A stretch of 64,000 nt of DNA from Chelatococcus sp. (GTDB lineage: Bacteria > Pseudomonadota > Alphaproteobacteria > Rhizobiales > Beijerinckiaceae). The stretch covers positions 129,459 to 193,458 of the forward strand of contig QFQY01000005.1 in assembly GCA_003248805.1 (NCBI GenBank), given 5' to 3'. The position numbers and the translations under genes were made by a program. Below the pieces are notes generated by a model. That model saw nothing but the letters and a program-made list of their open reading frames with translations. It had not been told where the DNA came from and searched no databases. Positions 1-8,789 of this stretch are shown piece after piece; positions within the stretch are counted from its first letter, which is position 1, and every line of letters begins with the position of its first letter.

Positions 1-1
1 C

Positions 2-850
2 GAGGCCTCCGAACTGGCCGAGAAGGCACGCCGGCTGGCGACGCGCCTCGCCGAGCCGTTCGGCATCATCCACGCGGATTCGCGCCAGTTCGCCACCTCC
101 CCGGGGCGGCGCTGCATGATATCCGCCATCGATCTGCGCCGGACCATGACGGTGTTCGACCACGTCGCGGCCAGAAGATGTCTCCAGGCCTTGGTCGAGC
201 AGGATCCCGGTTTCTATCCGGCCTGGGCCTATATCGCCATGCTCGCCGTCGCGGAGTATTCGCAGGGCTTCGAATTGCAGTCGGAGGCCCCGCTCGATCG
301 CGCGCTGGCAGCTGCTTTGACGGCGGTGCGGCTCGCGCCTTCGAGCGCGCGCGCACTCCACGCGATGATGGAGGCGCTCTATGCGCGCGGCGCGATCGAG
401 GACGCGCTGAAGGCCGGCCGCGAAGCGCTGGCACGCAACCCCTACGATCCGGACGTGCTGGCGGCGCTGGGAGCGCGCTACGTCCAGCTCGACCGTCCGG
501 CCGATGGCTTGCCGCTGCTGGAGCGCGCGATCGCGTCGAGCGCCGGCCACCCGTCCTGGTACGATTTCTATGCTTTTCTCGGGGCCTATCTGCAGGGGCA
601 GGGCGAGCGCGCGGACAACCATGCCGCCATGTTCATGGCGGAGGAAACGCCGGCGGGCCTGCTCGGCCGCGCGATGCGGGCCGCGATGATCGGCGAGAGC
701 GCGGTCAAGGAAGATCTCCTGGCGAGGCTGGGGCGGATCGCGCCCGTCTTCGCCACGGATCCGCTTCAGTATCTGCAGCGGCGGGGGTTCGGCCCGGCCG
801 TATCCCAGCGCATCCTCGCCAAGCTCGGGGTCCAGCCGCGGCCGAATTGA
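2..850 (+). CDS. TPR-repeat protein, C-terminal part (5' end outside window)
   Basis: The reading frame is open from the first bases of the window, so this is the C-terminal part (282 residues) of a longer protein. The sequence is mostly alpha-helical with repeated TPR-like units, for example segments ending in DPGFYPAWAYIAML, LAPSSARALHAM and NPYDPDVLAALGARY. The phrase before the first repeat (a cluster of basic residues, then VDQDPGF-like text) resembles the TPR half of CadC-type winged-helix or adenylate-cyclase-like proteins, but the N-terminal domain that would decide this is not visible. An internal ATG at position 116 is not a likely start because the frame and its helical pattern continue upstream. 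The role is therefore unknown beyond protein-protein interaction. Family call fairly sure, function not. Confidence 0.7.
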   Translation, partial: EASELAEKARRLATRLAEPFGIIHADSRQFATSPGRRCMISAIDLRRTMTVFDHVAARRCLQALVEQDPGFYPAWAYIAMLAVAEYSQGFELQSEAPLDRALAAALTAVRLAPSSARALHAMMEALYARGAIEDALKAGREALARNPYDPDVLAALGARYVQLDRPADGLPLLERAIASSAGHPSWYDFYAFLGAYLQGQGERADNHAAMFMAEETPAGLLGRAMRAAMIGESAVKEDLLARLGRIAPVFATDPLQYLQRRGFGPAVSQRILAKLGVQPRPN

Positions 851-916
851 GCCTGCACGGGCCGTACGGGCGTCGATACCTTGCCGCCGTGATGTTGTAC
901 CCTGTACGCATTCGTT

Positions 917-2431
917 GTGATTCGCGTTCAGTCCAGACCCATCCTCCGTGCGAACGCTGCCTTGGCCCCAGTCCGTCTCAACGCCCTGAACCCTCTTGCG
1001 AGCACCGTCCTGGGGCTTTCGCTCGGCGCGGTGGCGGCGATCGTGATTCCCGGCGCCCTCGGCCCGGCGCTGGGCATCCTGGCGCTGGGGGCAGGGGCGA
1101 TCGGAACCTCCTGGCTGACGGAGCGGAAGGGCGCCGCCGCGCGCGAGCAGGTGCTCGCCGGACTCGGCGAGGTCAAGGTGCGGCTGGCGACCAACGCGAT
1201 CAGGCTCGACGCCTTGTCGCAGCGCGTCGAGCAGATGCCGATGCGCGACACCGATGCCGCGCCCGCCCGCGCCGCCATCAACGAGCTCACCGCCGAAGTC
1301 GGCCTGCTCGGCGACCTCATCCACCAGCTCGCGACCACGCTCGCCGACCACGATACGACGCTCGCCGCGCTGGCACGGCCGCAGGCGGACGCGCAGGCGA
1401 GGACCGCGCCGGAGCCCGAGACCGAGCGCCGGCCCGGGCCGGAGGAACTGGCGGCGGAGCGCGCGCGCCTCGCCAGCCTCGCCGAGGAACGCGCGGCCGC
1501 CGAGCGCGCCGCCATGATCAGCGCCGCGCTCACCGAAGGCGGCGTCGAGGTTCATCTGCAGCCGATCGTCCAGTTGCCGAACCGGCGCACGCGCGGCTAC
1601 GAGGCGCTGGCGCGGCTCAGGATCGACGAGAACACGCTGCTGCTGCCGCATGAATTCGTCGCCGTCGTCGAGGAACGCGGTTTCGGCCCGACCCTCGATG
1701 CGCTGGTGCTGACGCGCGCGCTCGCCATCGCGCGCCATCTCGGCTCCAAGGAAGGCGGCCTCTTCGTCTCCTGCAATTTCGGGGGGACGACCTGGGGATC
1801 GCCGAAGGCGCTGGCGGCGCTGTCGCGCATTCTCGACAAGTATCGCGCGCATGCGGCCCATCTCGTCATCGAGGTGCCCCAAACCGTGTTCCGCGCGCTG
1901 AATCCCACGAGCCTCGGCCTGCTCGGCGCTATGTCGGCGAACGGGGTGCGCTTCGCCCTCGACCAGCTCGAGGATCTCAGGCTCGATCCGGTTTCGCTCT
2001 TCGACCGGGGCATCCGCTTCGTGAAGGCGCCGGCGGAGATGCTCCTGAGCGAAACCGACAGGCCGACCACCGATATCGCCGTGAGCGACTTGTCGGCGCT
2101 GCTGGGGCGGGCCTCGATCTCGCTGATCGTCGACGGGGTCGAGGACAACCCGACCGTCGCCGACATGATCGAGCTGGGGGCCGCCATGGCGCAGGGGCGC
2201 GTGTTCTCGCCGCCGCGCCCGGTGAAGCCCGAGGTCTTCGCCGAACCCGAGCCCGCCGCCTCGCCGGCTCCCGCTGCTCCAGCCCCTGCGCCTGCCGACC
2301 CGGCGGCCGAGGCGACCGTCGCACGCATCCTGAACCGCACCGCCGCCACCCCGATGGCCGACGAGCCGGTGCCCGAGCCCAAGCGGGAGCGTCTGCCCTT
2401 CCGCTCGGTGCTGCGCCGCGCCAGCGCCTGA
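917..2431 (+). CDS. TipF-like membrane-anchored degenerate EAL-domain protein
   Basis: 504 residues from a GTG start 66 bp after the TPR gene. Two hydrophobic segments lie at about residues 28-67, an Ala/Glu-rich coiled coil at about 75-200, and an EAL-type domain at about 205-440, followed by a Pro/Ala-rich tail. The EAL signature residues are present at 229-231 (GYEALAR), but the loop that is DDFGTG in active c-di-GMP phosphodiesterases reads ALDQLEDL here, so several metal-binding residues are missing. This layout matches Caulobacter TipF, a c-di-GMP receptor for flagellar assembly; that is family knowledge, and the flagellar role here is inference. It is probably a c-di-GMP binder or scaffold rather than an enzyme. 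No flagellar genes lie in the window to test this. Confidence 0.75.
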   Translation: MIRVQSRPILRANAALAPVRLNALNPLASTVLGLSLGAVAAIVIPGALGPALGILALGAGAIGTSWLTERKGAAAREQVLAGLGEVKVRLATNAIRLDALSQRVEQMPMRDTDAAPARAAINELTAEVGLLGDLIHQLATTLADHDTTLAALARPQADAQARTAPEPETERRPGPEELAAERARLASLAEERAAAERAAMISAALTEGGVEVHLQPIVQLPNRRTRGYEALARLRIDENTLLLPHEFVAVVEERGFGPTLDALVLTRALAIARHLGSKEGGLFVSCNFGGTTWGSPKALAALSRILDKYRAHAAHLVIEVPQTVFRALNPTSLGLLGAMSANGVRFALDQLEDLRLDPVSLFDRGIRFVKAPAEMLLSETDRPTTDIAVSDLSALLGRASISLIVDGVEDNPTVADMIELGAAMAQGRVFSPPRPVKPEVFAEPEPAASPAPAAPAPAPADPAAEATVARILNRTAATPMADEPVPEPKRERLPFRSVLRRASA

Positions 2432-2566
2432 GACCTGATCGCACGGGCGCTATCCCGCGCAACCCGGTTTTCCCGGGGCGAATCCTGCTTTAGAGCGGTG
2501 CGTGGGATTGCCCCGCGCCGCGCATCGCGGGATCGGCGGGCACCGCGCCAGCTCGGGAGAACGACC

Positions 2567-3436
2567 TTGCAGCCATCAGGCCTCATCAAGACCGCCGGAT
2601 TGCCGGGCTTTTCCGAGGTGGCCGACCGCTTCGACCTGTGCCTCTGCGACATCTGGGGCGTCGTGCACAACGGCGTGGCCGCCCATGCGGACGCCGTGGA
2701 GGCGCTGCTGGCGATGCGTCGGCGCGGGATCGCGGTGGTGCTCGTCACGAACGCGCCCCGTCCGCGGGACGCCATCGTCGCGCAACTGACCCAGTTCGGC
2801 GTGCCGAAGGAGGCCTGGGACGGGATCGTGACCTCTGGCGATGTCTGCCGCGCCCTCATCCGCGAGCGAAGCGGCCAGCCGATGTTCCGACTTGGGCCCG
2901 ACCGGGATCTGCCGCTGATCGCGGGCCTCGACGCTCCCGAGGTGGGACCCGAGGACGCCTCCTATGTGCTCTGCACGGGCCTGTTCGACGACGAGAGCGA
3001 CACGGCGGAGAGCTATGCCGGGCTGCTGGCGGGCTTCGCCGCGCGCGGCCTGACGATGATCTGCGCCAACCCCGACCTGGTGGTCGATCGCGGCGGGCGC
3101 ATCGTGCCCTGCGCGGGGTCGGTGGCGCTGGCCTATGAGGAGATCGGCGGCGCGGTGGTCTATGCCGGCAAGCCGCACCGCCCGATCTACGAGGCGGCGC
3201 TCGCCATCGCCGAGACGGCCCGGGGCGCGCCGATCGCGCGCGAGCGCATCTGCGCCGTCGGCGATGCCATTCGCACCGATATCGCCGGGGCCGGCCAGTT
3301 CGGCGTCGCGAGCATCATGGTGCTGGCCGGCATCCACGCGCAGGATCTGATGGAAATGTCATGGGACGAGCGCCATGGCTGGTTCGGCCGGCAGAGCCAT
3401 CGGCCCGACTACGCGATGCCGCATCTGGTCTGGTGA
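2567..3436 (+). CDS. HAD-superfamily hydrolase, subfamily IIA (TIGR01459 type)
   Basis: 289 residues. HAD motif I is CDIWGVVHNG near the N-terminus, motif II is LVTNAPRP, and motif III/IV is AVGDAIRTDIAGAG near the C-terminus; the cap lies between them as in NagD-like class IIA HADs. I take the TTG at 2567 as start because GGGAGA sits six bases upstream and the homologous text begins there; an in-frame ATG at 2498 would add 23 Arg-rich residues unlike the family. The substrate is unknown; the family acts on small sugar or nucleotide phosphates. It follows the TipF-like gene on the same strand, an order I recall from other Rhizobiales, and converges on the CheY-like gene 6 bp away. Confidence 0.85.
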   Translation: MQPSGLIKTAGLPGFSEVADRFDLCLCDIWGVVHNGVAAHADAVEALLAMRRRGIAVVLVTNAPRPRDAIVAQLTQFGVPKEAWDGIVTSGDVCRALIRERSGQPMFRLGPDRDLPLIAGLDAPEVGPEDASYVLCTGLFDDESDTAESYAGLLAGFAARGLTMICANPDLVVDRGGRIVPCAGSVALAYEEIGGAVVYAGKPHRPIYEAALAIAETARGAPIARERICAVGDAIRTDIAGAGQFGVASIMVLAGIHAQDLMEMSWDERHGWFGRQSHRPDYAMPHLVW

Positions 3437-3442
3437 GCGCGC

Positions 3443-3826
3443 TCAGTTCGCGCAGACCGACTCGATCTTGGTCTTCAGCGTCTGCGCGTTGAACGGCTTG
3501 ACGATGTAGTTGTTCACGCCCGCCTTCTTGGCGGCGACGACGTTCTCGGTCTTCGACTCCGCGGTGACCATGATGAACGGAGTTTCGGACAGCATCTCTT
3601 CCTTCCGGACCTGCTGCAGCAGCTCGAAGCCGGTCATCGGCTCCATGTTCCAGTCGGAGATCACGAGGCTGTATTTCTTGTTGCGCATCTTGGCGATCGC
3701 CGTCGTGCCGTCCGAGGCGTCGTCGACATTCTCGAAACCGAGCTGTTTCAACAGGTTGCGGATGATGCGGACCATCGTCTGGTAATCGTCGACCACGAGG
3801 ATGGGCATTGAGGGGTCGAGCGCCAT
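3443..3826 (-). CDS. CheY-like single-domain response regulator
   Basis: 127 residues forming one receiver domain with no output domain. The acidic pair is D13-D14, the phospho-acceptor is D58, the switch threonine is T88 and the conserved lysine is K110 (IVKPF). The text is very close to rhizobial CheY-type receivers. Such proteins are phosphorylated by a CheA-type or orphan histidine kinase and act by binding a partner, often the flagellar motor switch; no kinase or motor gene is nearby, so the partner is unknown. Its codon use includes more AT-ending codons than the neighbours (for example AAG/AAA-rich text around residues 45-52), which can simply reflect a strongly conserved protein. Transcribed leftward with its promoter probably in the 256 bp shared with the MaoC gene. 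Confidence 0.88.
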   Translation of the reverse strand: MALDPSMPILVVDDYQTMVRIIRNLLKQLGFENVDDASDGTTAIAKMRNKKYSLVISDWNMEPMTGFELLQQVRKEEMLSETPFIMVTAESKTENVVAAKKAGVNNYIVKPFNAQTLKTKIESVCAN

Positions 3827-4082
3827 GAAGGTCTCCAGAAATGCGTGGCGGCGCGGGCGTGACCCACGCGGCGGCGCCTCATCGAGGCAGCAGCTCCTAA
3901 CGCAAGGTCTACCGGATCGGCTGTTTCGAAGCGGTTAATCCGATCGTCGAATGACGATGCGGCAGTTGGCGCGCCGGGGACCAAAGTCCAATTGCGCGCC
4001 TGCTGCACCTGCGAGATCGTCCTGCCGTTGTCGGCTGAGGGTGCCGCCGGCGGCACAGCGACACCGAGCCGAGCGGGAGATC

Positions 4083-4529
4083 ATGGCCAGCGCCAACTAT
4101 ATCGTCCACGCCTTCGAGGATCTTTCTCTCGGCCAGAGCGAGAGCCTGATGCGGACGGTGATGGAACGGGACGTGTCCCTCTTCGCCGAAGTGTCGGGCG
4201 ACGACAATCCGATCCATCTCTGCGACCGTTTCGCCGCCGGCACCCGCTTCGGCCAGCGCATCGCGCACGGCATGCTGACGGCGAGCCTGGTCTCGGCCCT
4301 GCTCGGGACACGGTTGCCCGGCCCGGGCGCGGTCTATCTCTCCCAGACGCTGAGCTTCCTGGCGCCGGTCAGGATCGGCGACGTCGTCACCGCCCGGGTC
4401 GAGGTGGTCGAACTGGTGACGGAGAGGCGCCGCGCGCGCCTGTTCTGCGAGTGCCTCGTCGACGGCAAGGCGGTCATGGAGGGCGAGGCCTGGGTGGCGC
4501 TGCCGCCGGGCCGCGCGGCCGCCGCCTGA
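4083..4529 (+). CDS. MaoC-family (R)-specific enoyl-CoA hydratase
   Basis: 148 residues with a single hot-dog fold. The hydratase-2 catalytic pair is visible as D40-x-N-P-x-H45 in the text SGDDNPIHLCD, which matches the Asp/His pair of PhaJ. Family members hydrate trans-2-enoyl-CoA to (R)-3-hydroxyacyl-CoA, either for fatty acid breakdown or to feed polyhydroxyalkanoate synthesis. The chosen ATG has GGGAGA just upstream; a longer in-frame extension to 3951 would add residues with no family similarity. The gene stands between the divergent CheY-like gene and ribF and has no pathway partner in the window, so its physiological substrate cannot be read from context. Confidence 0.85.
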   Translation: MASANYIVHAFEDLSLGQSESLMRTVMERDVSLFAEVSGDDNPIHLCDRFAAGTRFGQRIAHGMLTASLVSALLGTRLPGPGAVYLSQTLSFLAPVRIGDVVTARVEVVELVTERRRARLFCECLVDGKAVMEGEAWVALPPGRAAAA

Positions 4530-4614
4530 GCACGGTCGCGCTTGACGCCCCGGGGCGCTTGGCGTCAAAGACGCCCCGGCCCGTCCTTCGCGGGCAGCGG
4601 AACGCTTTCGACCG

Positions 4615-5601
4615 ATGATATCCCATGCCGATGCGCCGCCGGCGGGCGATGCGCATGCTGCCTTCGTCCTCGATCTCGACAGGCCCCTTCCTGACGCGGT
4701 GCGCGGCTGCGTCCTCGCGCTCGGCAATTTCGACGGCGTCCATCGCGGCCATGCCGAGCTCGCCTTCGCGGCCACGGCGCTCGCCCGCCAGCAGGGCACG
4801 CGGGCGGCAGCCTTCACCTTCGAGCCGCATCCGCGCAGCGTCTTCAATCCGGAGCAGCCGGTTTTTCGCCTGACGCCCCCGGCGCTCAAGACCGAGTTGC
4901 TCGCTGAGGCCGGGCTCTCGCCGACCTTCGTGCTGCCCTTCGACCGCGCCGTGGCCGCGATCGCGGCGGAGAGCTTCGTCGACGATCTGCTGCTCGGCCG
5001 CCTCGGCGCCGCCGGCCTCGTCTGCGGCTATGATTTCCACTTCGGCAAGGGGCGCACCGGCTCCCCGGAGATGCTGCAGGCGCGCGCGGGCGCGGCCGGC
5101 GTGCCCGTCGTGGTGGTGCCGCCCTTCTCCTGGGCGGGGGAGCCCGTCTCTTCGACGCTGGTCCGCTCGGCGCTGGAGCAGGGCGACGTCGCCCATGCGG
5201 CCGGCCTCCTCGGGCGGCCCTGGTTCGTGCGCGGTGCCGTGCGCCATGGCGACAAGCGCGGCCGCGATCTCGGCTTTCCCACCGCCAACATGCACCTCGC
5301 GCGCGATTGCCGCCTGCGTTACGGCATCTACGCGGTGCGCATGCGGATCGACGGCGTCTGGCGCGACGGCGTGGCCAGCTTCGGCAGCCGCCCGACCTTC
5401 GACGACGGCGCGCCGCGGCTCGAGACCTTCGTCTTCGATTTCTCCGGCGACCTCTATGGCCGCGAGGTCGACGTCGCCTTCGTCGCCTGGCTGCGTGGGG
5501 AGGAGAAGTTCGACACGCTCGAGGCGCTGATCGCCCAGATGAACGCCGACAGCCTGCGCGCCCGCGACATCCTCGGCCGGACGCCACCCTTCCTTCCGTA
5601 G
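4615..5601 (+). CDS. ribF: Bifunctional riboflavin kinase / FAD synthetase
   Basis: 328 residues, the usual length for RibF. The N-terminal FAD synthetase half shows the nucleotidyl-transferase text LGNFDGVHRGH (residues 36-46) and FEPHPRSVF. The C-terminal riboflavin kinase half contains RDLGFPTANMHL and RPTFDDG followed by LETFVFDF. The enzyme phosphorylates riboflavin to FMN and adenylates FMN to FAD in the cytoplasm. It is followed 212 bp later by ileS and lspA; ribF-ileS-lspA is a common order in proteobacteria. The spacing here is larger than in enterobacteria, so a separate ileS promoter is likely. Confidence 0.95.
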   Translation: MISHADAPPAGDAHAAFVLDLDRPLPDAVRGCVLALGNFDGVHRGHAELAFAATALARQQGTRAAAFTFEPHPRSVFNPEQPVFRLTPPALKTELLAEAGLSPTFVLPFDRAVAAIAAESFVDDLLLGRLGAAGLVCGYDFHFGKGRTGSPEMLQARAGAAGVPVVVVPPFSWAGEPVSSTLVRSALEQGDVAHAAGLLGRPWFVRGAVRHGDKRGRDLGFPTANMHLARDCRLRYGIYAVRMRIDGVWRDGVASFGSRPTFDDGAPRLETFVFDFSGDLYGREVDVAFVAWLRGEEKFDTLEALIAQMNADSLRARDILGRTPPFLP

Positions 5602-5813
5602 GCGGCGCCTGCTAGAAGCGCCCCATGTCCGCTTCCCGCGCCATCCTCGTTCCGTCGCCCCGGCGAATTACGGGCCCGGCTGCCGCCCCGCGCTAGACGA
5701 GCGCGGGCGCCTGCGCAGTCCGGGTTGACCTTCCCACTTGTTCACTTTTCCCCGGACATGATGCGTCGCGCCAGCCGATCTGGCCCGCCTGTCCGCATTG
5801 CCCGAGCCGGAAC
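5602..5813 (+). other. ribF-ileS intergenic region with two tiny ORFs and a hairpin
   Basis: A 212-bp gap. It holds a 23-codon frame at 5625-5696 containing Ile-Leu-Val and a second Ile, whose stop codon falls inside a perfect hairpin (arms 5687-5694 and 5700-5707, five-base loop). A second 19-residue frame at 5758-5817 ends so that its TGA overlaps the ileS ATG. A good -35-like hexamer TTGACC lies at 5725-5730, but I see no convincing -10 at 16-18 bp. These features could form a leader controlling ileS, or be chance; I see no T-box and no U-tract after the hairpin. Confidence 0.3.
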
Positions 5814-8789
5814 ATGACCGAGACGACCAGACCCGCCGAGACCGCCGACTATTCGCAGACGCTCTTCCTGCCGCAGACCGAGTTCCCGATGCGGGCGGGC
5901 CTGCCCCAGCGCGAGCCGGAACTCCTCGCCCGCTGGGCGAAGATGGATCTCTACCGCAAGCTGCGCGAGGCCGGGAAGGGCAGGGACCGCTTCGTCCTGC
6001 ATGACGGCCCGCCCTATGCCAACGGCAACATCCATATCGGCCACGCGCTGAACAAGATCCTCAAGGACCTCGTCACCCGCTCGCAGCAGATGCTGGGCTA
6101 CGATTCCAACTACGTGCCGGGCTGGGACTGCCACGGCCTGCCGATCGAATGGAAGATCGAGGAGCAGTACCGCGCCAAGGGCCTGAACAAGGACGACGTG
6201 CCGGTCGTCGAGTTCCGCAAGGAATGCCGCGCCTTCGCCGAGCACTGGGTCGACGTGCAGCGCGCCGAGTTCAAGCGCCTCGGCGTCGAGGGCGACTGGG
6301 ACGATCCCTACCTCACCATGGCCTATCCCGCGGAGGCGCAGATCGCCCGCGAGATCATGAAGTTCGCCGAGACCGGCCAGCTCTATCGCGGCTCGAAGCC
6401 GGTGATGTGGTCGGTCGTCGAGAAGACCGCGCTCGCCGAGGCCGAGGTCGAGTACGAGGAGCACACCAGCGACACGGTGTATGTGGCGTTTCCGGTTCAG
6501 CAGTCGATGGGCGAGTCCGAGAAGGAGCAGAACCTCCTTCTCGACGCGGCGGTAGTCATCTGGACGACCACGCCCTGGACGATCCCAGGTAACCGAGCGA
6601 TCTCATATTCTTCGCGGATTTCGTATGGTGTCTATCGTGTGATCGCGGCGCCGGAGAACAACTGGGCCAAGGTCGGCGCGACCTATATCCTGGCCAAGAA
6701 CCTCGCAGAGAGCGTCTTCAAGGCGGCAAAGGTCGAAGCGTACGAACTCGTCCAAAACATTGACCCGACCGATCTCTACGGCCTCACCTGCGCCCACCCC
6801 CTGCGTGGCCACGGCTACGATTTCGACGTTCCCCTGCTCGACGGCGACCATGTCACCGACGATGCCGGCACGGGCTTCGTCCACACCGCGCCCGGCCATG
6901 GCCGCGAGGACTTCGACATCTGGATGAGCAATGGCCGCCAGCTTCAGGCGCGCGACATCGACACCCGCATCCCCTACACCGTCGACGCGGACGGCCGCTT
7001 CACCAAGGATGCGCCGGGCTTCGAGGGCGCGCAGGTCATCACCGACAAGGGCGAGAAAGGGAATGCGAACACCGTCGTCATCGAGGCGCTGGTCGAGGCC
7101 GGCAACCTCGTCGCGCGCGGCCGCCTGAAGCACCAGTATCCGCATAGCTGGCGCTCGAAGAAGCCGGTGATCTTCCGCAACACGCCGCAATGGTTCATCG
7201 CGATGGACAAGGCGGTCGAGACGCTCGGCAACCGCACGCTGCGCGAGGTCGCGCTCGGCGCGATCAAGGAGACCGAATGGGTCCCCGCCGCCGGCGAGAA
7301 CCGCATCAACGGCATGATCGCCAATCGCCCCGACTGGGTGGTCTCGCGCCAGCGCGCCTGGGGCGTGCCGATCACCGTCTTCGTCGAGAAGGAGACCAAG
7401 GACATCCTCGTCGATGCGAGGGTCAACGCCGCCATCGCCGAGGCCTTCGAGGCGGAGGGCGCCGACGCCTGGTTCACCGACACCGACGGCGCGCGCTTCC
7501 TGACGCCCTTCGGCTACGATCCCGCGAAATACGAGCGCGTCACCGACGTCCTCGACGTCTGGTTCGATTCCGGCTCGACCCACGCCTTCACGCTGGAGAA
7601 GCGCGCCGATCTGCGCGCCCGCCGGCGCGGCGAGGGCGGCAACGACCGCGTCATGTATCTCGAAGGCTCGGACCAGCATCGCGGCTGGTTCCATTCCAGC
7701 CTGCTCGAAAGCTGCGGCACCCGCGGCCGCGCGCCCTACGACGTCGTCCTGACCCACGGCTTCTGCCTGGACGAGAAGGGCGAGAAGATGTCGAAGTCGA
7801 AGGGCAACGTCACCGCGCCGCAGGACGTCATCAAGGACTCGGGCGCCGACATCCTGCGCCTCTGGGTCGCGGCGGCCGACTATTCGGACGACCTGCGCAT
7901 CGGCAAGGAGATCCTCAAGACCTTCGTCGAGACCTATCGCAAGCTGCGCAACACCATGCGCTGGATGCTGGGGACGCTCGCGCATTTCAGCGAGGACATC
8001 CGCGTCTCCGATCCGCAGACCATGCCGGAGCTGGAGCGGCTGATGCTGCACCGGCTCGCGGAGCTGGGGCCGCAGGTCGCGGAGGCCTATCGCACCTACG
8101 ACTACAAGAAGGTCGTGACGCTGCTCTCGCAGTTCATGAACACCGAGCTCTCGGCCTTCTATTTCGACATCCGCAAGGACGCGCTCTACTGCGACCCGCT
8201 CTCCAGCCATGTCCGCAAGAGCGCGCTGACGGTGGTCGACCATCTCTTCCGCTGCCTGACGACCTGGCTGGCGCCGATCCTGGTCTTCACCTCCGAGGAA
8301 GCCTGGCTCGAGCGCTATCCCGACCAGAAGGCCGGGGAGGGCTCGGTCCATCTCGAGCCATTCGCGCAGGCGCCCGAAAGCTGGCTCGATCCCGAGCTCG
8401 CCGAGCGCTGGAGCAAGATCCGCAAGGTCCGCCGCGTCGTCACCGGCGCGCTGGAGCTGGAGCGCGCGGCCAAGCGCCTCGGCTCCTCGCTGGAGGCGGC
8501 GCCGCAGGTCTTCCTCACCGACGCCGACCTGCTGGCCGCGCTCTCGGGCGTCGATCTGGCGGAGATCGGCATCACCTCCGGAGCCAGGGTCGAGGACGAC
8601 GAAGGGCCGGCCGACGCCTTCCGCCTGGTCGATGTGCCGGGCGTGGCGGTGGTGCCGCATCGCGCCGCCGGCGTGAAATGCGCGCGCTCGTGGAAGTATT
8701 TCGACCCGGCGACGGCCGACCCGGCCTATCCGGACGTCACGCCGCGCGACGCCAGGGCGCTGCGGGAACTCGGCCGGGCGGGGCGATGA
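5814..8789 (+). CDS. ileS: Isoleucyl-tRNA synthetase
   Basis: 991 residues, class I synthetase charging tRNA-Ile. The HIGH motif is in YANGNIHIGHALN, the KMSKS loop in GEKMSKSKGN, the editing-domain signature TTPWTIPGN and the downstream GTGFVHTAPGHGREDF are all present. The C-terminus lacks the full four-Cys zinc motif of enterobacterial IleS and has KCARSWKY instead, which I recall as usual for alphaproteobacteria. Part of the editing (CP1) domain, about 6484-6775, uses many codons that are rare elsewhere in the window (GTA, CCA, GGT, CGA, TCA, TCT, CGT, ATT, CAA), unlike the flanking gene. The stop overlaps the lspA start by four bases (ATGA), implying translational coupling. Confidence 0.97.
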   Translation: MTETTRPAETADYSQTLFLPQTEFPMRAGLPQREPELLARWAKMDLYRKLREAGKGRDRFVLHDGPPYANGNIHIGHALNKILKDLVTRSQQMLGYDSNYVPGWDCHGLPIEWKIEEQYRAKGLNKDDVPVVEFRKECRAFAEHWVDVQRAEFKRLGVEGDWDDPYLTMAYPAEAQIAREIMKFAETGQLYRGSKPVMWSVVEKTALAEAEVEYEEHTSDTVYVAFPVQQSMGESEKEQNLLLDAAVVIWTTTPWTIPGNRAISYSSRISYGVYRVIAAPENNWAKVGATYILAKNLAESVFKAAKVEAYELVQNIDPTDLYGLTCAHPLRGHGYDFDVPLLDGDHVTDDAGTGFVHTAPGHGREDFDIWMSNGRQLQARDIDTRIPYTVDADGRFTKDAPGFEGAQVITDKGEKGNANTVVIEALVEAGNLVARGRLKHQYPHSWRSKKPVIFRNTPQWFIAMDKAVETLGNRTLREVALGAIKETEWVPAAGENRINGMIANRPDWVVSRQRAWGVPITVFVEKETKDILVDARVNAAIAEAFEAEGADAWFTDTDGARFLTPFGYDPAKYERVTDVLDVWFDSGSTHAFTLEKRADLRARRRGEGGNDRVMYLEGSDQHRGWFHSSLLESCGTRGRAPYDVVLTHGFCLDEKGEKMSKSKGNVTAPQDVIKDSGADILRLWVAAADYSDDLRIGKEILKTFVETYRKLRNTMRWMLGTLAHFSEDIRVSDPQTMPELERLMLHRLAELGPQVAEAYRTYDYKKVVTLLSQFMNTELSAFYFDIRKDALYCDPLSSHVRKSALTVVDHLFRCLTTWLAPILVFTSEEAWLERYPDQKAGEGSVHLEPFAQAPESWLDPELAERWSKIRKVRRVVTGALELERAAKRLGSSLEAAPQVFLTDADLLAALSGVDLAEIGITSGARVEDDEGPADAFRLVDVPGVAVVPHRAAGVKCARSWKYFDPATADPAYPDVTPRDARALRELGRAGR

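Noticed and set aside
6603..8660. A 685-codon open frame antisense to ileS
   Set aside because: ileS is certain and the antisense product is Arg/Asp/Val-rich repeat text typical of shadow frames.
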